NCBI GenBank assembly: GCA_003290165.1
Contig: QNQO01008304.1
Coordinates: 87,364 to 151,363 of the forward strand
Length of the DNA: 64,000 nucleotides
Direction of reading: 5' to 3'
Source of the DNA: Berberis thunbergii
Taxonomy: Eukaryota > Streptophyta > Magnoliopsida > Ranunculales > Berberidaceae
The notes beneath the pieces are model-generated. The model was not told the DNA's origin and did no database searches. It worked only from the letters and a program-made list of their open reading frames with translations. The translations under genes and the position numbers were made by a program. Of the stretch, positions 1-12,600 are shown in pieces. Position 1 is the stretch's first letter. Each line of letters starts with the position of its first letter.

Positions 1-471
1 ATGTAACTAAATTATTGCCTTTTATTCGATTTTATTTTATTTAAAAATTTTCACTTTTCACTTATCCCACCCCATCTTTGTCTTCCTCACATTCGGTCCT
101 CCGAGGTAGATTAAATTAAAACAATTAAGATAGTTAATTGAGTTGCAGTCCTGTCTTTCGCCACCTTCAACATAGAGGTTATGTTACTTGTACAAACTCG
201 ATTGATAAGCTTCGCGTGTTCATATACTTGATGAGGTTCACTTTCATTTTTCCATCTCAACACCTTTGTTTTTACCTGTGGCTGGGTCTGTCTGATCTAC
301 TATTCATATTTGATAGATCAGTGGATACCATTTGTCCAACAGCCATTGACTGGGTTCGACTACTGAAATGAGTGTGATATTTAGTGACAAGGTTCTGTCA
401 TCTGTGGTACTGGAGATATTAAATTTTTTTACGCTGAACTTACTCCTGTGTCTTCAATTACGCCATCACAG
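1..471 (+). other. Upstream part of the PEX13 locus: intron or 5' region
   Basis: No convincing coding segment was seen here. The stretch ends in a splice acceptor at 469-471. The next codon must be completed by a G from an upstream exon, so the PEX13 start codon lies in a first exon that is either before the window or too short to place. A short open stretch at 138-371 has no family resemblance. Confidence 0.5.
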
Positions 472-2551
472 GTAACAACCCTCCACCAAAACCTTGGGAA
501 CGAGCCGGTTCCTCATCAGGCCCTGCACCTTTTAAACCCCCATCACCAGGTAGCACTAGTGATGTCGTTGAGGCTTCGGGAACTGCAAAACCTGGAGAGG
601 TTGTTGCGTCAGGGAGTGCTCCTGTTAACAGAACTGCTCTTTCGAGGCCCATACCAGCAAGGCCCTGGGAGCAGAACTATGGAAGTAGCATTGGAGGTCT
701 ATATTGAGTTCGCCAATAGCACCAGTTTCTCTATTTCATAAGTTCTTAGGGGCTTACATAATTTTTGCTTACATATTTTCTTGTCTATTGCAGGGTATGG
801 ATCAACCATGAATAACAACTTAGGTTATGGCTCTGGAATGTATGGAAATTCGTATGGCGGAATTGGGGGGACATATGGTGGTGGGATGTATGGCAGTTCC
901 ATGTATAATAGAGGCAACTTAGGGGGGATGTATGGAGGCTCCGGAATGTATGGGGGAGGTATGTACAGTGGCGGATTGGGAGGTGGTTTGGGAGGTCCGA
1001 TGGGTGGTTATGGGATGGGCATGGGAGGTCCATATGGTGATCAAGATCCAAATAACCCTTATGGTGGTTTTCCTCAACAACCTCCAGGATTCTGGGTTTC
1101 CTTTCTTCGAGTGGTAGGCATACATTTTATTCTTATTATTGAACATTTCTTCTTGCAGCTTGTTGTTTCTATTCTCCCTTGCTTGTGGGACGATGGTGTA
1201 AGCGGTGCTGTGTATTGACATTAAAATATGAGCTAACTATACATAGAGCATACATTTTTTAATAGATATTCAAATACATATCCAAGTATGATTTTAGACA
1301 TTTTCAGCATCTAATTAGTAATTATAAGCAACTATTACTCTATTAGGAGTTATTGTACGCACTTATTTAAAATAAACTACAGTGTTATTCTTAATTTGTC
1401 TTCAGTATAAATAGCAAAGTACTTTCTCGTGAATAGAAATTAGATCCCCTTTTACTTAGCTCTCAACCATTTCTATAAGGTATTCATGCACATTTGTATT
1501 GATCATCTAGATGGTGGTCGTGGAATACATGTATAGATTATCATTGATGTTTTTTGCAATGCTAAAGCAATTCAGATTTGTTTAGCATGTTTACCTTTGG
1601 GCATAAGTTCAATGTATTTTTATCTATCTATCTGAACTATCAAATCTCGATGGTCTTGCTTGTCAAAGACGACGAGTTGAGCAACAACACTGCATGAATT
1701 CCTCGTGACAGATCCTCCTTGTCTGCATGAATTTTAATAGTCTTCTGAGGCTAAATGGCGTTTGGAAATGGTTTCTTATATATCTACTTTTGTGTCCTCA
1801 AATGGCAGATGCAAGGTGTGGTAACCTTTTTTGGCCGGATATCTTTCCTTGTAGACCAAAACACCCAGGCCTTCCACATGTTCATGAATGCGCTTCTTCA
1901 GGTGCGTGTGCTCGAAACATATTTGTTTTTGTGCTCTTGATTCATTATGTGTTATTTAATTAGTAGTTCCTTTGGTTGTTAAGTACATTATTATGGAATG
2001 GTATTGATATACTGTGCAACCAATGAGATTTTTAGTTTATTTGGAGTAAGATTTATCTGTTCTTGGGTCATTTGTGTCGTAACTGAAAATTGTTTGTGTA
2101 TAGGAAAGAAACCTATACTGGCTCTTCCTCTTAGTTTATCGTGGTTTCAAAATTTCCTTTTAGCTTGTCCTTTAATAGCGTTATTTTTTTTTCTTTTTGA
2201 ATTCTGGACTTCACATATAGCTTTAATTGTACTTTTGTCTTTTTGTTTTTTTTTCCACCTCTCTTCCAGCTCCTTGAACGCTCGGGATTTTTATATGGTG
2301 AGCTTGCACGGTTCGTGCTAAGATTGCTAGGAATCAGAACAAAACCCAAGAAGGTTAATCCAGCAGGCCCCGAGCAAGCTGATGGTCAAAGGTTCATTCA
2401 GGGACCTGATGGTCAAAGATACATTCAGGGACATGACGGTCAAAGGTACATTCAGGGACCTGATGGTCAAAGGTACATTGAAGGACCAAAGGCTGTTCAA
2501 AGTGGTAACTGGGACAGTGTTTGGGGGAACGAGGCTGTTAGAGGAAACTGA
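472..2551 (+). CDS. PEX13: PEX13, peroxisomal membrane docking/import protein (first exon missing)
   Basis: Peroxin 13 is a peroxisomal membrane protein that, with PEX14, docks cargo-loaded PEX5 for matrix protein import. Exons seen: 472-696, 794-1113, 1809-1901 and 2270-2551 (stop TGA), all with GT..AG borders and compatible phases. The first exon here opens with a Pro-rich block (PPPKPWERAG) and contains a second RPWE motif. Exon 794-1113 is a Tyr/Gly/Met-rich low-complexity region, which in this family forms the cohesive meshwork of the import pore. It ends in PPGFWVSFLRV, followed by MQGVVTFFGR, DQNTQAFHMFMNALLQ and LYGELARFVLRLLG, the conserved membrane-associated core. No SH3 domain is visible, as is usual in plants. 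The tail carries four nine-residue repeats (see separate entry) and ends in a WDSVWGNE motif typical of plant PEX13. The reading frame is intact. The family call comes from remembered sequence. The neighbour at 4097 is convergent. Confidence 0.92.
2381..2488 (+). repeat. Four tandem 27-bp repeats in the PEX13 C-terminus
   Basis: Four consecutive in-frame units of exactly 27 bp (2381-2407, 2408-2434, 2435-2461, 2462-2488) encode DGQRFIQGP, DGQRYIQGH, DGQRYIQGP and DGQRYIEGP. As I recall, other plant PEX13 proteins carry a single similar YIEGPK-like motif just before the C-terminal VWGN block. This looks like recent in-frame expansion of that motif. Confidence 0.9.
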
Positions 2552-4096
2552 TACGAACTGAACATCTGATGCATCTCTTCCATTATTTGTTTCATCCAGA
2601 GAAGTGTAGATGCCAAATGGCCAGAAGATTACTGCTCCCTACCAAATTTTATACATCATCTCTGTCCAGAGTTTTCTTGACACATCAATCTGCTCTCCTA
2701 AAGACATATAAATGCCGAGCAAGGCAAGACTATGTACACTTGGATTTAGGTGTCTACCATGTGTTTCATTTTATGATATGTACTGGGTTTGCCGTGCTAC
2801 CTTTCTGCTTGTTTGTTGGTTTGAAGTCAACGTTTCTCTAAATAAAAAGAAGCATTTCAAATCTTTCTTTTGAATTATTATCACTGGTGAAGAATTCAGT
2901 TTTTATCTATTTATTTACTTATTTGTATATCAGAAGATAAGAATTCAGTAATAACTGTTATCAAGTGCTTAGATACTAATCACACTGGGTTCATTATAAG
3001 GTGATGATATTATTATAAAATCACCTCACTATTTGTTATTTGTTAAGGCTCTAAGGGTACCATATAATTGCATTCCTGCCATCTTGCAAAGCTGACATCA
3101 AGTAGGTATGAGTTTGTCTTGCAAGTCACACTGACCTAGTTTATGCTGTCTTTGGCTAATAGGTTAACTCATGAGCTGCTGGTGTTCTTCGGATCTTATC
3201 CAACACCACATTCAATTTGCAATCATTTAAGTAACACGAGACCCTTCGATGTTGTTTAAGCAAATCTTTTGTTAGTATAATTATATCTGAGAGGGGAAAT
3301 TTTGTATTGATAACAAGATTACCAAAGTTTCAGTCTTGTTAAAGAAAGAAGAGAACTTGAGGTTCAAGATGACCTCATAGCTCTTGTTTTATCTGAAAAT
3401 TGCAAAAATAATTTAAATCTGTTACAAGTAGCAGTCGTCATGAATTGATAAAAACATAAAAAAAAAAATCAGTAGTAGAGCATGTAGACTTTTTACATTC
3501 AATGTACAACAAAAAGGATGAGGCTTTTGTACATATTGAGTTTTCGATAGTTTAAGCCATCATTTGGAGTCCAGAAGGCACCTTTAAAACTTTGAAACCA
3601 TGTAGCAAACTTAACCAATGACGATCCATAATTTCATTAAATCTACTATCATATCTCATCCAAGTTAATTTATCAAGCAGCTTATGCAAGCAGACCGTAT
3701 AGAGACAATAAACACATACATATATATCTCTGCCACCAACTAAAGCTCTGCACAAGACATGAAAATTTGCATGAATGAATAAGCAAAGACACTTGTTTCA
3801 ACTTCCCACGGGTGGTCTAACTAACGAATACTTATCTCAATGAATCACTAGACCTGCGAGTACCAGTGCAAGCGCCCACTCACACACCTTGTTAATAACG
3901 GCTGAGTGAGACTCCCAGTGAGATCAGAAACATACTACATAAATTATGCTGATAGTCCTGGAAAAGTTCACATGTTCTTTCCGCCGCAACACCACACATA
4001 CAAGTAAATGCTAAGTCACTACTCTCTTGTCATCCCTTTTTTGGTTTAGGGGTATGCAAAGAGTGGCTCCAACTGGACATTATATGCGCACAAGCA
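2552..4096. other. Intergenic region between convergent PEX13 and the MSS51-like fragment
   Basis: This stretch holds the PEX13 3' untranslated region and the 3' flank of the minus-strand MSS51-like gene. AT-rich poly(A)-signal-like sequence (aataaaaag) lies near 2840. No coding exon, RNA gene or mobile-element terminus could be supported. Confidence 0.4.
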
Positions 4097-5150
4097 TCAC
4101 CATTTCATGACATGCAGCCACCAAGATGCATTTGAAACCAGTTGCATTCCAAAGAGACAGCAATTTGAGTAGCATGGAAGGAACAAAGCACTGTCTTCCA
4201 CCACCATTGGCTGTCTGAATGGGTTTAACTGAATCTGCCAGAAAAAAAAATATGCGTTAACCATGTCCCTAAATAATGTCCCTACTATTTAGGTACATGT
4301 TTTGTTGTTGTTCATCTTTCAAGGCCAGTTCATGAGCACTGTAATCCCTTGCTTGCATCTAAAATGTACGATAACCAGACTAAGCAACTATTTTACATAC
4401 AGGAATGCTGAGAGGACAACCAGTTACACTATTTATGCAAGCAGCAGCCAAGGATGCAGCTTCTTCACAGTAGTCTGAAAATATTGAAAGCAAATTCATC
4501 TCCTTTATCAACTCCTGAAAAAACAACATCAATGTTAGGAATTCACGTGCATTCGAAAATTTTACCAAAGAAATAAAAGTATAAAACTTATTAAAAATTC
4601 TTGCTACCAGTTTTATCCTTGCTTTGAAGCGTTGCATGTCAGATGAACAGAAGAAAATGCCATTTGTTGACAGGGGAAAACACACAATAGTGGGTAACCA
4701 GCTACGATAAGCAGCAATTCCAGCATTTGCAGCAAAGATAAGATGAGGTAAGGAGTCATCCTGTGGAAGACAGATCGTAGTATATGTACGTTGGAAGGAG
4801 TGCATGATCCAGAGCTTGGAGATTCATAGATTTAAATCACAGTTCATGTTTAAAATATTAAAGAGAAAATAGATAAAAGTCAGCTATTAAAAAGAATTAA
4901 AGAAAATCTATAAATGCATGAATCTATAAGTGAGGGGAGGGGGAGACCATAATATCTTTAAACCTCTCCTGGTAAAATCCTTTGAGGAGTTGCCAAGTTA
5001 CTGTTGGAGAATTGCTGTCTGTTCCACTTTCAGATTTGCAATTGCAGAAGTGAACTCCATACAGATCAAATCCTTTTACCATCTCTGCATCCATCTCTAT
5101 ATCAATGAACAAAATAGAACAAGAGTATCGAGGAGCTGACAGATTCATTA
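4097..5150 (-). pseudogene. Truncated MSS51 C-terminal-domain (MYND-type) protein gene
   Basis: Four minus-strand segments splice cleanly: about 5150-4948, 4760-4686, 4514-4401 and 4234-4097 (stop TGA). They read LLKGFYQERFKDI, then PHLIFAANAGIAAYRSWLPT, SIFSDYCEEAASLAAACI, and IQLNPFRQPMVVEDSALFLP followed by CYSNCCLFGM. This is the conserved C-terminal domain of plant MYND/MSS51-like proteins, known in yeast from a mitochondrial COX1 translation activator; the plant role is unsettled. Phases agree across the last three introns. The expected N-terminal half, including the MYND zinc finger, is not found before 6618, where the IPI1 gene starts on the other strand. The space in between is repeats, and stop codons precede the first segment. 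I therefore call it 5'-truncated and probably a pseudogene, although the surviving exons show no internal stop. Confidence 0.7.
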
Positions 5151-5264
5151 AATACTTTGAACTGATGGATGAATGGTATCCTTGGACTTCAATTTGAACT
5201 CCAGTTTCTTATCTTTAATGACTTGTGTCCTAGCTGCTTCATATTGCCAATGAAAAATTCTAGA

Positions 5265-5432
5265 GAGCCTAATCGGAAAACACTTATTTGTGTCTGGAAG
5301 AGTGGTCCATACGTGATTGGATTAACTTTATCATTCTCCAACTTCTCCAAACCCTTGGAGAAAAGGGTAGAGTGGTTCGATCATGTGCAGACCACCCTCC
5401 TAGACACAAATCAGTGCTCTGGGACTAGGCTC
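5265..5432. repeat. Long imperfect hairpin with ~57-nt arms
   Basis: The left arm from 5265 (GAGCCTAATCGGAAAACAC...) aligns without gaps to the reverse complement of the right arm ending at 5432 (GAGCCTAGTCCCAGAGCAC...). The match runs about 57 nt and most mismatches are transitions. A second perfect small stem, TTCTCCAA/TTGGAGAA (5343-5350, 5355-5362), sits in the loop. No convincing target-site duplication flanks it. It could be a MITE, or a transcribed hairpin that yields small RNAs. It lies immediately upstream of the MSS51-like fragment. Confidence 0.7.
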
Positions 5433-5524
5433 CGTAAAAGAAGCTAAGATGATTATTAATGTGTATTATATTATGATCTTCGTAAAAAAATTACCAGAAA
5501 GAACATGTTGATATGGACACATGA

Positions 5525-6125
5525 CAATCAATTGTAGTCCAGTTCGTCTGACATCACCTTCTTGTGAGAGGTTGCAGATTTGAGACTTAGCAACGCAATT
5601 TAGTGAGTTTTCACCCGATTATTAGAAGCACACATACTTCGCTATTGATTAGCTTTTTAGCATAAAGGCAACCTAGATGCTAGGTGGCAACAATATTTAA
5701 TTTAGCCTTTAGGCATGGGTTGGTTAATTATTCTATGACGACAATTATTTAGTCATCATCCTTTCGAACTGAAAATAGCCTTTCGACATAGGTTAAATAA
5801 ATAAAAAAGGGGGAGCATGGGGCTAAAATGACTACTTTGAGCTTAGTTTCATTTAGCTAAAAGTACCTACCCAAATAAAAAAATTGTTTATTAATTCGTT
5901 AGTTAAGCTAATTTTTGTTTTCGTCCACTTTCTTTTGAGAGGTTGCCGGTTCGAGACCCACTAGTTAGGATTTTGTGAATTTTCACATGACTATTAGGAG
6001 CACATGTGCTTTATCATTGGTAAGCCTTTTCAGATATCGAATGTAGCCACTTAGATTATTAGGAATACACGTGCTCTAACATTGATAAGCCTTCGAGTAT
6101 CGAATGTAATTGCTTAGATGGACTA
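5525..6125 (+). repeat. SINE-like repeats, two related copies plus a short tandem duplication
   Basis: A tRNA-like promoter is visible near 5535 (A box TAGTCCAGTTCG) and 5571-5586 (degenerate B box). A diverged relative follows at 5936-6055, with the B-box-like GGTTCGAGACC and the shared downstream phrase TGAGTTTTCACCCGATTATT (second copy GAATTTTCACATGACTATT). The 3' portion, with its CACATGTGC/CACGTGC and ATCGAATGTA words, is repeated again at about 6056-6120. The family is not named. The repeats fill the gap between the truncated MSS51-like gene and the IPI1/TEX10 promoter. Confidence 0.55.
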
Positions 6126-6617
6126 GACCGGAGCGAAAACAAATCTTCATATGAGGTAAAGACAATGGACCGAAGCGAGAACATTAATCATGTAGCCTTC
6201 GAGCATGAATTACTAAATAAAAAAAAAGGTCAACAACCCAATTTTTTCAAAAAAAAAAAACACTAAATTTTCAGAAAAATTAGGCATTAACACTATACTA
6301 TTTCCCACCACCTTTCTTGTAGCGACTTTTTGACAACACCATTTATGCTCTTTAACACCACCTCTGTTCTCTCCCTCTCTTGAATTATTTCTCTTCTCCA
6401 CACCAGCAACAACAGTAGCCCGCCACCCGCAGCTAGGTTTGATTTTATATTGCGCTCTCTGGTCGTCTCGAAGAAGAAGGAGGTGTTGCCGCGTTGGTTT
6501 GCTCATTTGTAAGCTGTTTTCTCTTCTTCATCTCATTCGTTCTTCTTCTCCTTCCCTCAACTTTTTATCTATTATCACTGTTAATAATTTGGTTTTCTTT
6601 CGTTGGCAGAAGCAGCA

Positions 6618-9600
6618 ATGGTTCGTCCAAAGGCAACTTCAAAGCAGAAGCAACAGAAGCGCGGTGTCGACTTCAAAGTAACTATAAAACCTATCTTTTC
6701 ACAACTTATTTATTACCCTTTTTTTTTTGTTTCCCTCAGTGTAATCCCTCTCTCAGTTTTCACGTTTCTTTCTTTTTGAAGAAAATAAAGCGGAAGATAG
6801 GTCGAAAGTTGCCACCTCCCAAGAATTCTACCAACACTGAAATCAAATCCAAAGGTAAAATTTTTATCAATGCCCATTGTATGATTTTATTTGAATTGAT
6901 TGTGATTGATGAGAATTGCATTACATTTGATACGAACAGCAATTGTACTTCCCGAGCAAAGCGTGGCGTCCGAAAGGGTAGGTTTAGCTTTGAGCAAAAA
7001 GGGTCTCACTTTGAAGGAGCTTCTTCAGCAAACATCCCATCACAATGCCAAAGTTCGAAGAGGTGTTTGTTTGATACTCGTGACTTTATGAGCTTTACAA
7101 TTTTGTTTTGTACCTTTAAATTATCGGATTAGATACTGATTCTAAAGTTATTTTTCACTGATCAAGATGCGCTTATTGGTATTAAAGATTTGGTCCTTAA
7201 AAATCCGACTGAGTTGTCTTTGCACAAGCTTGCAATAATAGAAAAGCTACGTGAACGCATTAGTGACGATGATAAAGTTGTTCGTGAGAATCTTTACCAA
7301 CTGCTGAAATCAGCTATTTTTCCTGGTTCTAAAGAGGTGATTTGCACGTCTATATTCATTCAAAATTACTGCTCGTGTTCTTCATTTGTTGATTTGGAAC
7401 TCTATCATCAAGGTGCATTTTTGGTTAATGGGAATGTAGGGGAATGAAGGAGGTGTGGATAGGTAGAGATACGAAAGGAAAAGAGAAAGTTATGTTTTAG
7501 ATGACACTCCAATTCCCCTATATGTAGGAATCACATTCCTTGCTCCCTCTAAAGAGTCCAATTCCATGTTTAATGGGAACAAATTAATGTAATTTCTATA
7601 CTTTGTCACAAAGTTTTGGATTCCATGGAACAAGTTTCATTCAACCAAACACAACCAAAGTTCATCACTGTGCTAATGTTGATATTTGCAGTAATTTGTT
7701 TATAATCTACTTTATTTTCTCAGGAAACCTCAGGACCTTTCATTTCCTTGATAATGGCTTATATTTTCAATGCAATGACACATTTAGCGTTTGACATTCG
7801 TTTGATGGCATTCAAATTCTTTGAGCTTGTGGTACAACATTACCCATCTTCATTTCTGTCATATGCTGAGAAGGTACGTTAATTAATTCACGCAGTGATG
7901 TTGTCATTTGAGTGTGCAGGTTTAAATGCATTTTCATTCCGTATGTACTTTTCCCCTTTTTGGCATGCACGATTTTGTATGTACTTTTCCCTTTTTGGTA
8001 TGCACAATTTTGATGGTCTCCGCATTCGACAGGTTCTCAAGAACTATGAGGAAATTTTACAAAACAACCACATGTTTTTACAAGACAAGACTAAACTCAA
8101 GAGTGCTCTTGTTGGCTTGGTTCGTTGTTTGTCTCTATTGCCCTCTGTTGAGAGAGATCTTAGTTCATCGTATGAAAAGGTGCCTACATTTTTTTTTTGC
8201 TTCAAAATTTGGTTTAACACTGGGATTGGTTTTGGTCGGACATTCCATATTTAATTGCTTGTCTTTGTTTCATTTCTTGAGTTTAGTGGGACATTTGTTC
8301 TGTCAGCAAAAATTGGGGTTTGATTGCATTTTCTAGGTAAAATATCCAAAAACCCACAAAAACCCAAATGTTTCAGTTGTCAAAACTCTGGTCCCTACCA
8401 AAATTATTGATTTACAGTGCACATAGTGTATGCATAACAAATATCATTATGCACACAATGAGTACATAGTCAATTCTCTCTCTTTTTATTTATTTATTTT
8501 TAATTAATTAATTAATTATTTTAATTTTTAATTTTTTTTTATAATAGTGCATATTCAATTCTCACTGTCCACACAGTGAGTTATTTAAAAGTAAAAGCAA
8601 CTGGCCTTCGTTATAATGTCTTGAAATTTTCCTTTTATCCGCAGAAGGTACCACAAAATTTAGATAGTGATAAGTTTCATTCAGTTCTCAGTTCTTCCAC
8701 TCCTACAAGCAATGGGAACAGCTCTTCGCCATCCCAATCTGATGACAACCCCATCAGAAGATCATGCCACCTAATATCCCAGTGAAGCAACAAATGTCTT
8801 TAACATCTTTCCTACCTCACAAATTTCAACTGATATTTGGTTACAATTATTGCATTTAACTTTCCAACTCAGTTGGCGTGGAACCACTTTCAAGTGTGTC
8901 TTTTTTCATGTTGAGGCCATTGTGTAATGGAATTCTTTCCAAGTTGGAGTTGGTTTATAGATAATGAAGATTGAGGTGGGCTGTGACTTTTACGATATAG
9001 AATCAGAGAGTTTGGTTCACCTTCTTCTTGATTGTGGGTCGGTTTATATGAGGAATAATTTGTCGTTCTGGTAGGTCTTCATCTTGTGTAGTAAGGAAGT
9101 ATCATTCAATGCTTTAATTTATACATGTACTTTTGTCCAATTCTTATATGAATTGCTCAATTAGTTTTCACCAGTAAATTGCTTAGCTTCTTGTACTTTT
9201 TTTTTTCTGTAAAGAATACAGATTCACAAGGAGCACTGCATGCTTTTGATGCTGAGGTGGCTAAGGAGCATACTGGTATGTAAAGTTAAATATGTACTCC
9301 TTATAATTGTGTTGTAAATTTGTTCATAACTTCTCATATTATATTGTTATTTCACTCCAAACTTCCTGAAATAAGTTAGATTGAGTTTTGGCTTTGTGCC
9401 TCTGCTTGAGCTGCCAAGTGTTATACTGTGACGACTGCAATTTTACCTTCTTGATAACATGAAAAGATAATTATTGTGGTAGGTACGCCAAAAGTTTATT
9501 AGAAAAGAGAACAAAGATACAAGAGTGGCCAACGTAGCCTTAGGAAACTCAATACATTGAAGCTATCGGCTGGACCAAAGATGAAAAATATTACATCCAA

Positions 9601-12600
9601 AACAAGTTTTTCCAATTTACAATTTAATATTCAAAATAATAATACTGAGAAAAAAACTTTGCACCAACTACACAATAGGCACGTAATCTGCAAGATAACT
9701 TCATCCACCTCATTGTCTGCAAGATCACTTGATCCACCTCATGGTCAGAATCCTCAATTTCATCAATTACATTCCAACTAAATACTTCACATAATAGCAA
9801 AGGGGATAAAGCTGGGATAATTTCTTCATTTTAGTTGATATGAAACTAAGTTCCCAAGATAAGATAAGATCCCTCGACTTGCATGACATCACTCTAACAA
9901 TCTCTATAACAAATCAAATAGAACTTAAACCACCAAGATAAGTTGATAATTTTGTATATAAACATAATTCATGGTTGTGATTTATTTCATACAATGGTTG
10001 AGACTTAATCACCAATGCACAATAAGAGTGCATGGGTTCCATTCTCATACCCAACATTTGTTTATTATTATTATTGTTATTGTTATTATTGCTATTGTTG
10101 ATGGTGGTTAGGCATGCAAGTATAGTATAATGAAAATTTAAAGCTGATTTCTCTACATAAATAACACAACTATTGATAGTGTTTATTGACTAAATGAACT
10201 TTAATGAATTATGATGTGGTGTTAATTTTAAATAATGTTTTATTTTCTTTTCTAGAAATTTCTATAAAACTCAATGTTACAACACGGGCAAAATACTAGT
10301 GGTCCCTAATTTAGCAAGGAAAGTAATAGCACGCGTTATACAAGTAAACATGACAATTCAGAAAAGGTAAAAGGGCATGCTATGTTCTTTCTAAGGTTAT
10401 CCTAAGTTAAGATTTTATTGAAGATTAATGTCCAAGCAAGAAGAGCCACCCTAGGGGATCCCGTGCTCCTCAAACACTTAAAGATCAAAATGGAAGGGGA
10501 ATTTGTTGAACATGTTTGCCTGGAAAAGATTGTGATAATAAGATTTTTTATTTTGAAGCGCGAGTAGAGTTTTTATTGGATCCCAAAATTATTAAATGCT
10601 AAATGCTTCGGGTTCAAACCTTGATTTTATTTGCATCTTTCCTGGATGTGAAAATCAATGCTGCAAAAGATTGAGGAGGGCACTGATCACGTTCACAAGA
10701 AAGGGCACAACTATCAAACTAAAGGCCAAGTTCCACGAAATAGCCTTTTGACATCTAAGAAATGATAACCATGTAAGAAATGCTGCTGCTGATGACCTGA
10801 AATACAAGCTGGGGATGAATTACACAAAGATCAAGCTGCACGAAATGTCTTCCTAGAATCTAAACCCTCTTACCTCTCCCAACTTTGAACCACATCCTTT
10901 CCCTAAATCGTTCTATGCCATTCCTAATGCCTTTCAAGACATTGTTTTATGCCATTCCTAATGCCCTTCCACACATAAGGCCTATGCTCTTCCCATCTAT
11001 CCACTTTGTTCCCATGTATAGTTACACTCACCCTCCTCCAAAGGCTAATTTCTTCTACCCGAACCTTTGTCCTAGTACATCTTTATTCATAGGATGGGGG
11101 TTCATAATCCCAAGATGTCCATCATTCTTTTCAGTAGAAACTCTTTCATTTAACAAGGTGAAAACTTGTGATCATCCTCCCCATCGTTCCAACAGAAATT
11201 TCTGCAAATCATATGGAGCTCCTTGAAGATTGTGCATAGCCATTGGTTATTTTTAAGATAGAGAGGTTCATATTTTATTAAAAACAAAATAAAAACTACA
11301 GAGAAAACAATATACAGGGTAGAGTCCCCACAACAGGAATAAAAATTATACATTGAAGAGCCGTAATCTATTTTACTAATCAGCTATGTGTTTCACTATC
11401 CATAAGGAATTGGAGATAAAAGATGACTATGATTGAAAGTTGGAAAATATGTTGATGGTTGAGATTTATTTCTTATACTGACATGTTTGTAAATATAAAA
11501 CATGTAGAAGGGTCAATAAAATAAATTTTTTGGTGGAATGTACATGTGGTGGAGAGATTTGTGTATATGTGTGTGTGTGTGTTTTTCTTTTCAAAATTAA
11601 AATTGTCATAACTATTTACTTGGTTGTCGAATTTTGGTATCGTTGGAACGCATTTTTGAAATCTTTCCAATGAAACCAATGATCAATACAAACGTAAAGT
11701 TAAAAATATATTTTATTATTAAAAATGTCTAATGCGTTTCATTAGTATTTTCAATATTTGTTAAAGAAATGAGATGAGCTGATCATACCAGGAAAAAAAT
11801 AAGAGAAGAAATGAGACAGACATCTTAATGCACATTTAAATAAAGACCATGAACTTCATGTTTTGGCATATTCAATGTTTGAGGGAGAACTCACTCTCGG
11901 CGTTTGAATGTTTCCCCAGCTGATTCAAATTATTTTGACTGAGTCTAACCCTAAAGTTTATAATATAGATTTTTACCTTAGAATAGGCTTGCACTTCAAA
12001 ACTGATTGAGGCGAAAGTTGGGATGGTGGCGGGGGTGTTTAGTATATGCTATTAAAAAAAAAGGTCAACGACATGGTGAGTACCCTAGTAAATTATACAT
12101 AGGCAGTTTGTATAAGAAAAACAATACACTGAACAAATTGGACAAAACACTTTTAGTGAGAGCGACTTTACCCATTTGGATAAGAATTTGAGGACAATAG
12201 CAAGGCATCCTTTCAACACGGTCTTATGGAACTTTCAAGTTTCAAACTAGATGAAATCCAGCTTGCTTCTTCCAGTCCAATCAAAGTTGGAGGTTCTTAA
12301 TAAGTCTCTAGTCAATTGTCTGTCTCTCTTTTGATGACATGCTTGTCAACCCACTAGTTCTAAGGGCCTTGAGCACCTAACAAATGCATTATTCATGTAA
12401 TGCCTTTCAATACTGCTGACAGTATCATATCCATGGTCACAATTTTGCACTGGATACAAAGTATTCTTATGTGTTTTCTGATGCATTTCATCATTGTTTA
12501 GCATGATATGTTGACTGACACCTTCACTAGCAATTTTCAAGGGATTTTTATTGATACTAAAGCTTGGTTAGAGCGTTCTCTTGTATCTGCAGATGCTTCT

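Noticed and set aside
5169..5447. 92-residue plus-strand open frame
   Set aside because: It runs through the two arms of the 5265-5432 hairpin and has no independent coding evidence.
10885..11226. 113-residue open frame in IPI1 intron 7
   Set aside because: Low-complexity repeats of a Met-Pro-Phe pattern, no family resemblance, no splice or start context.
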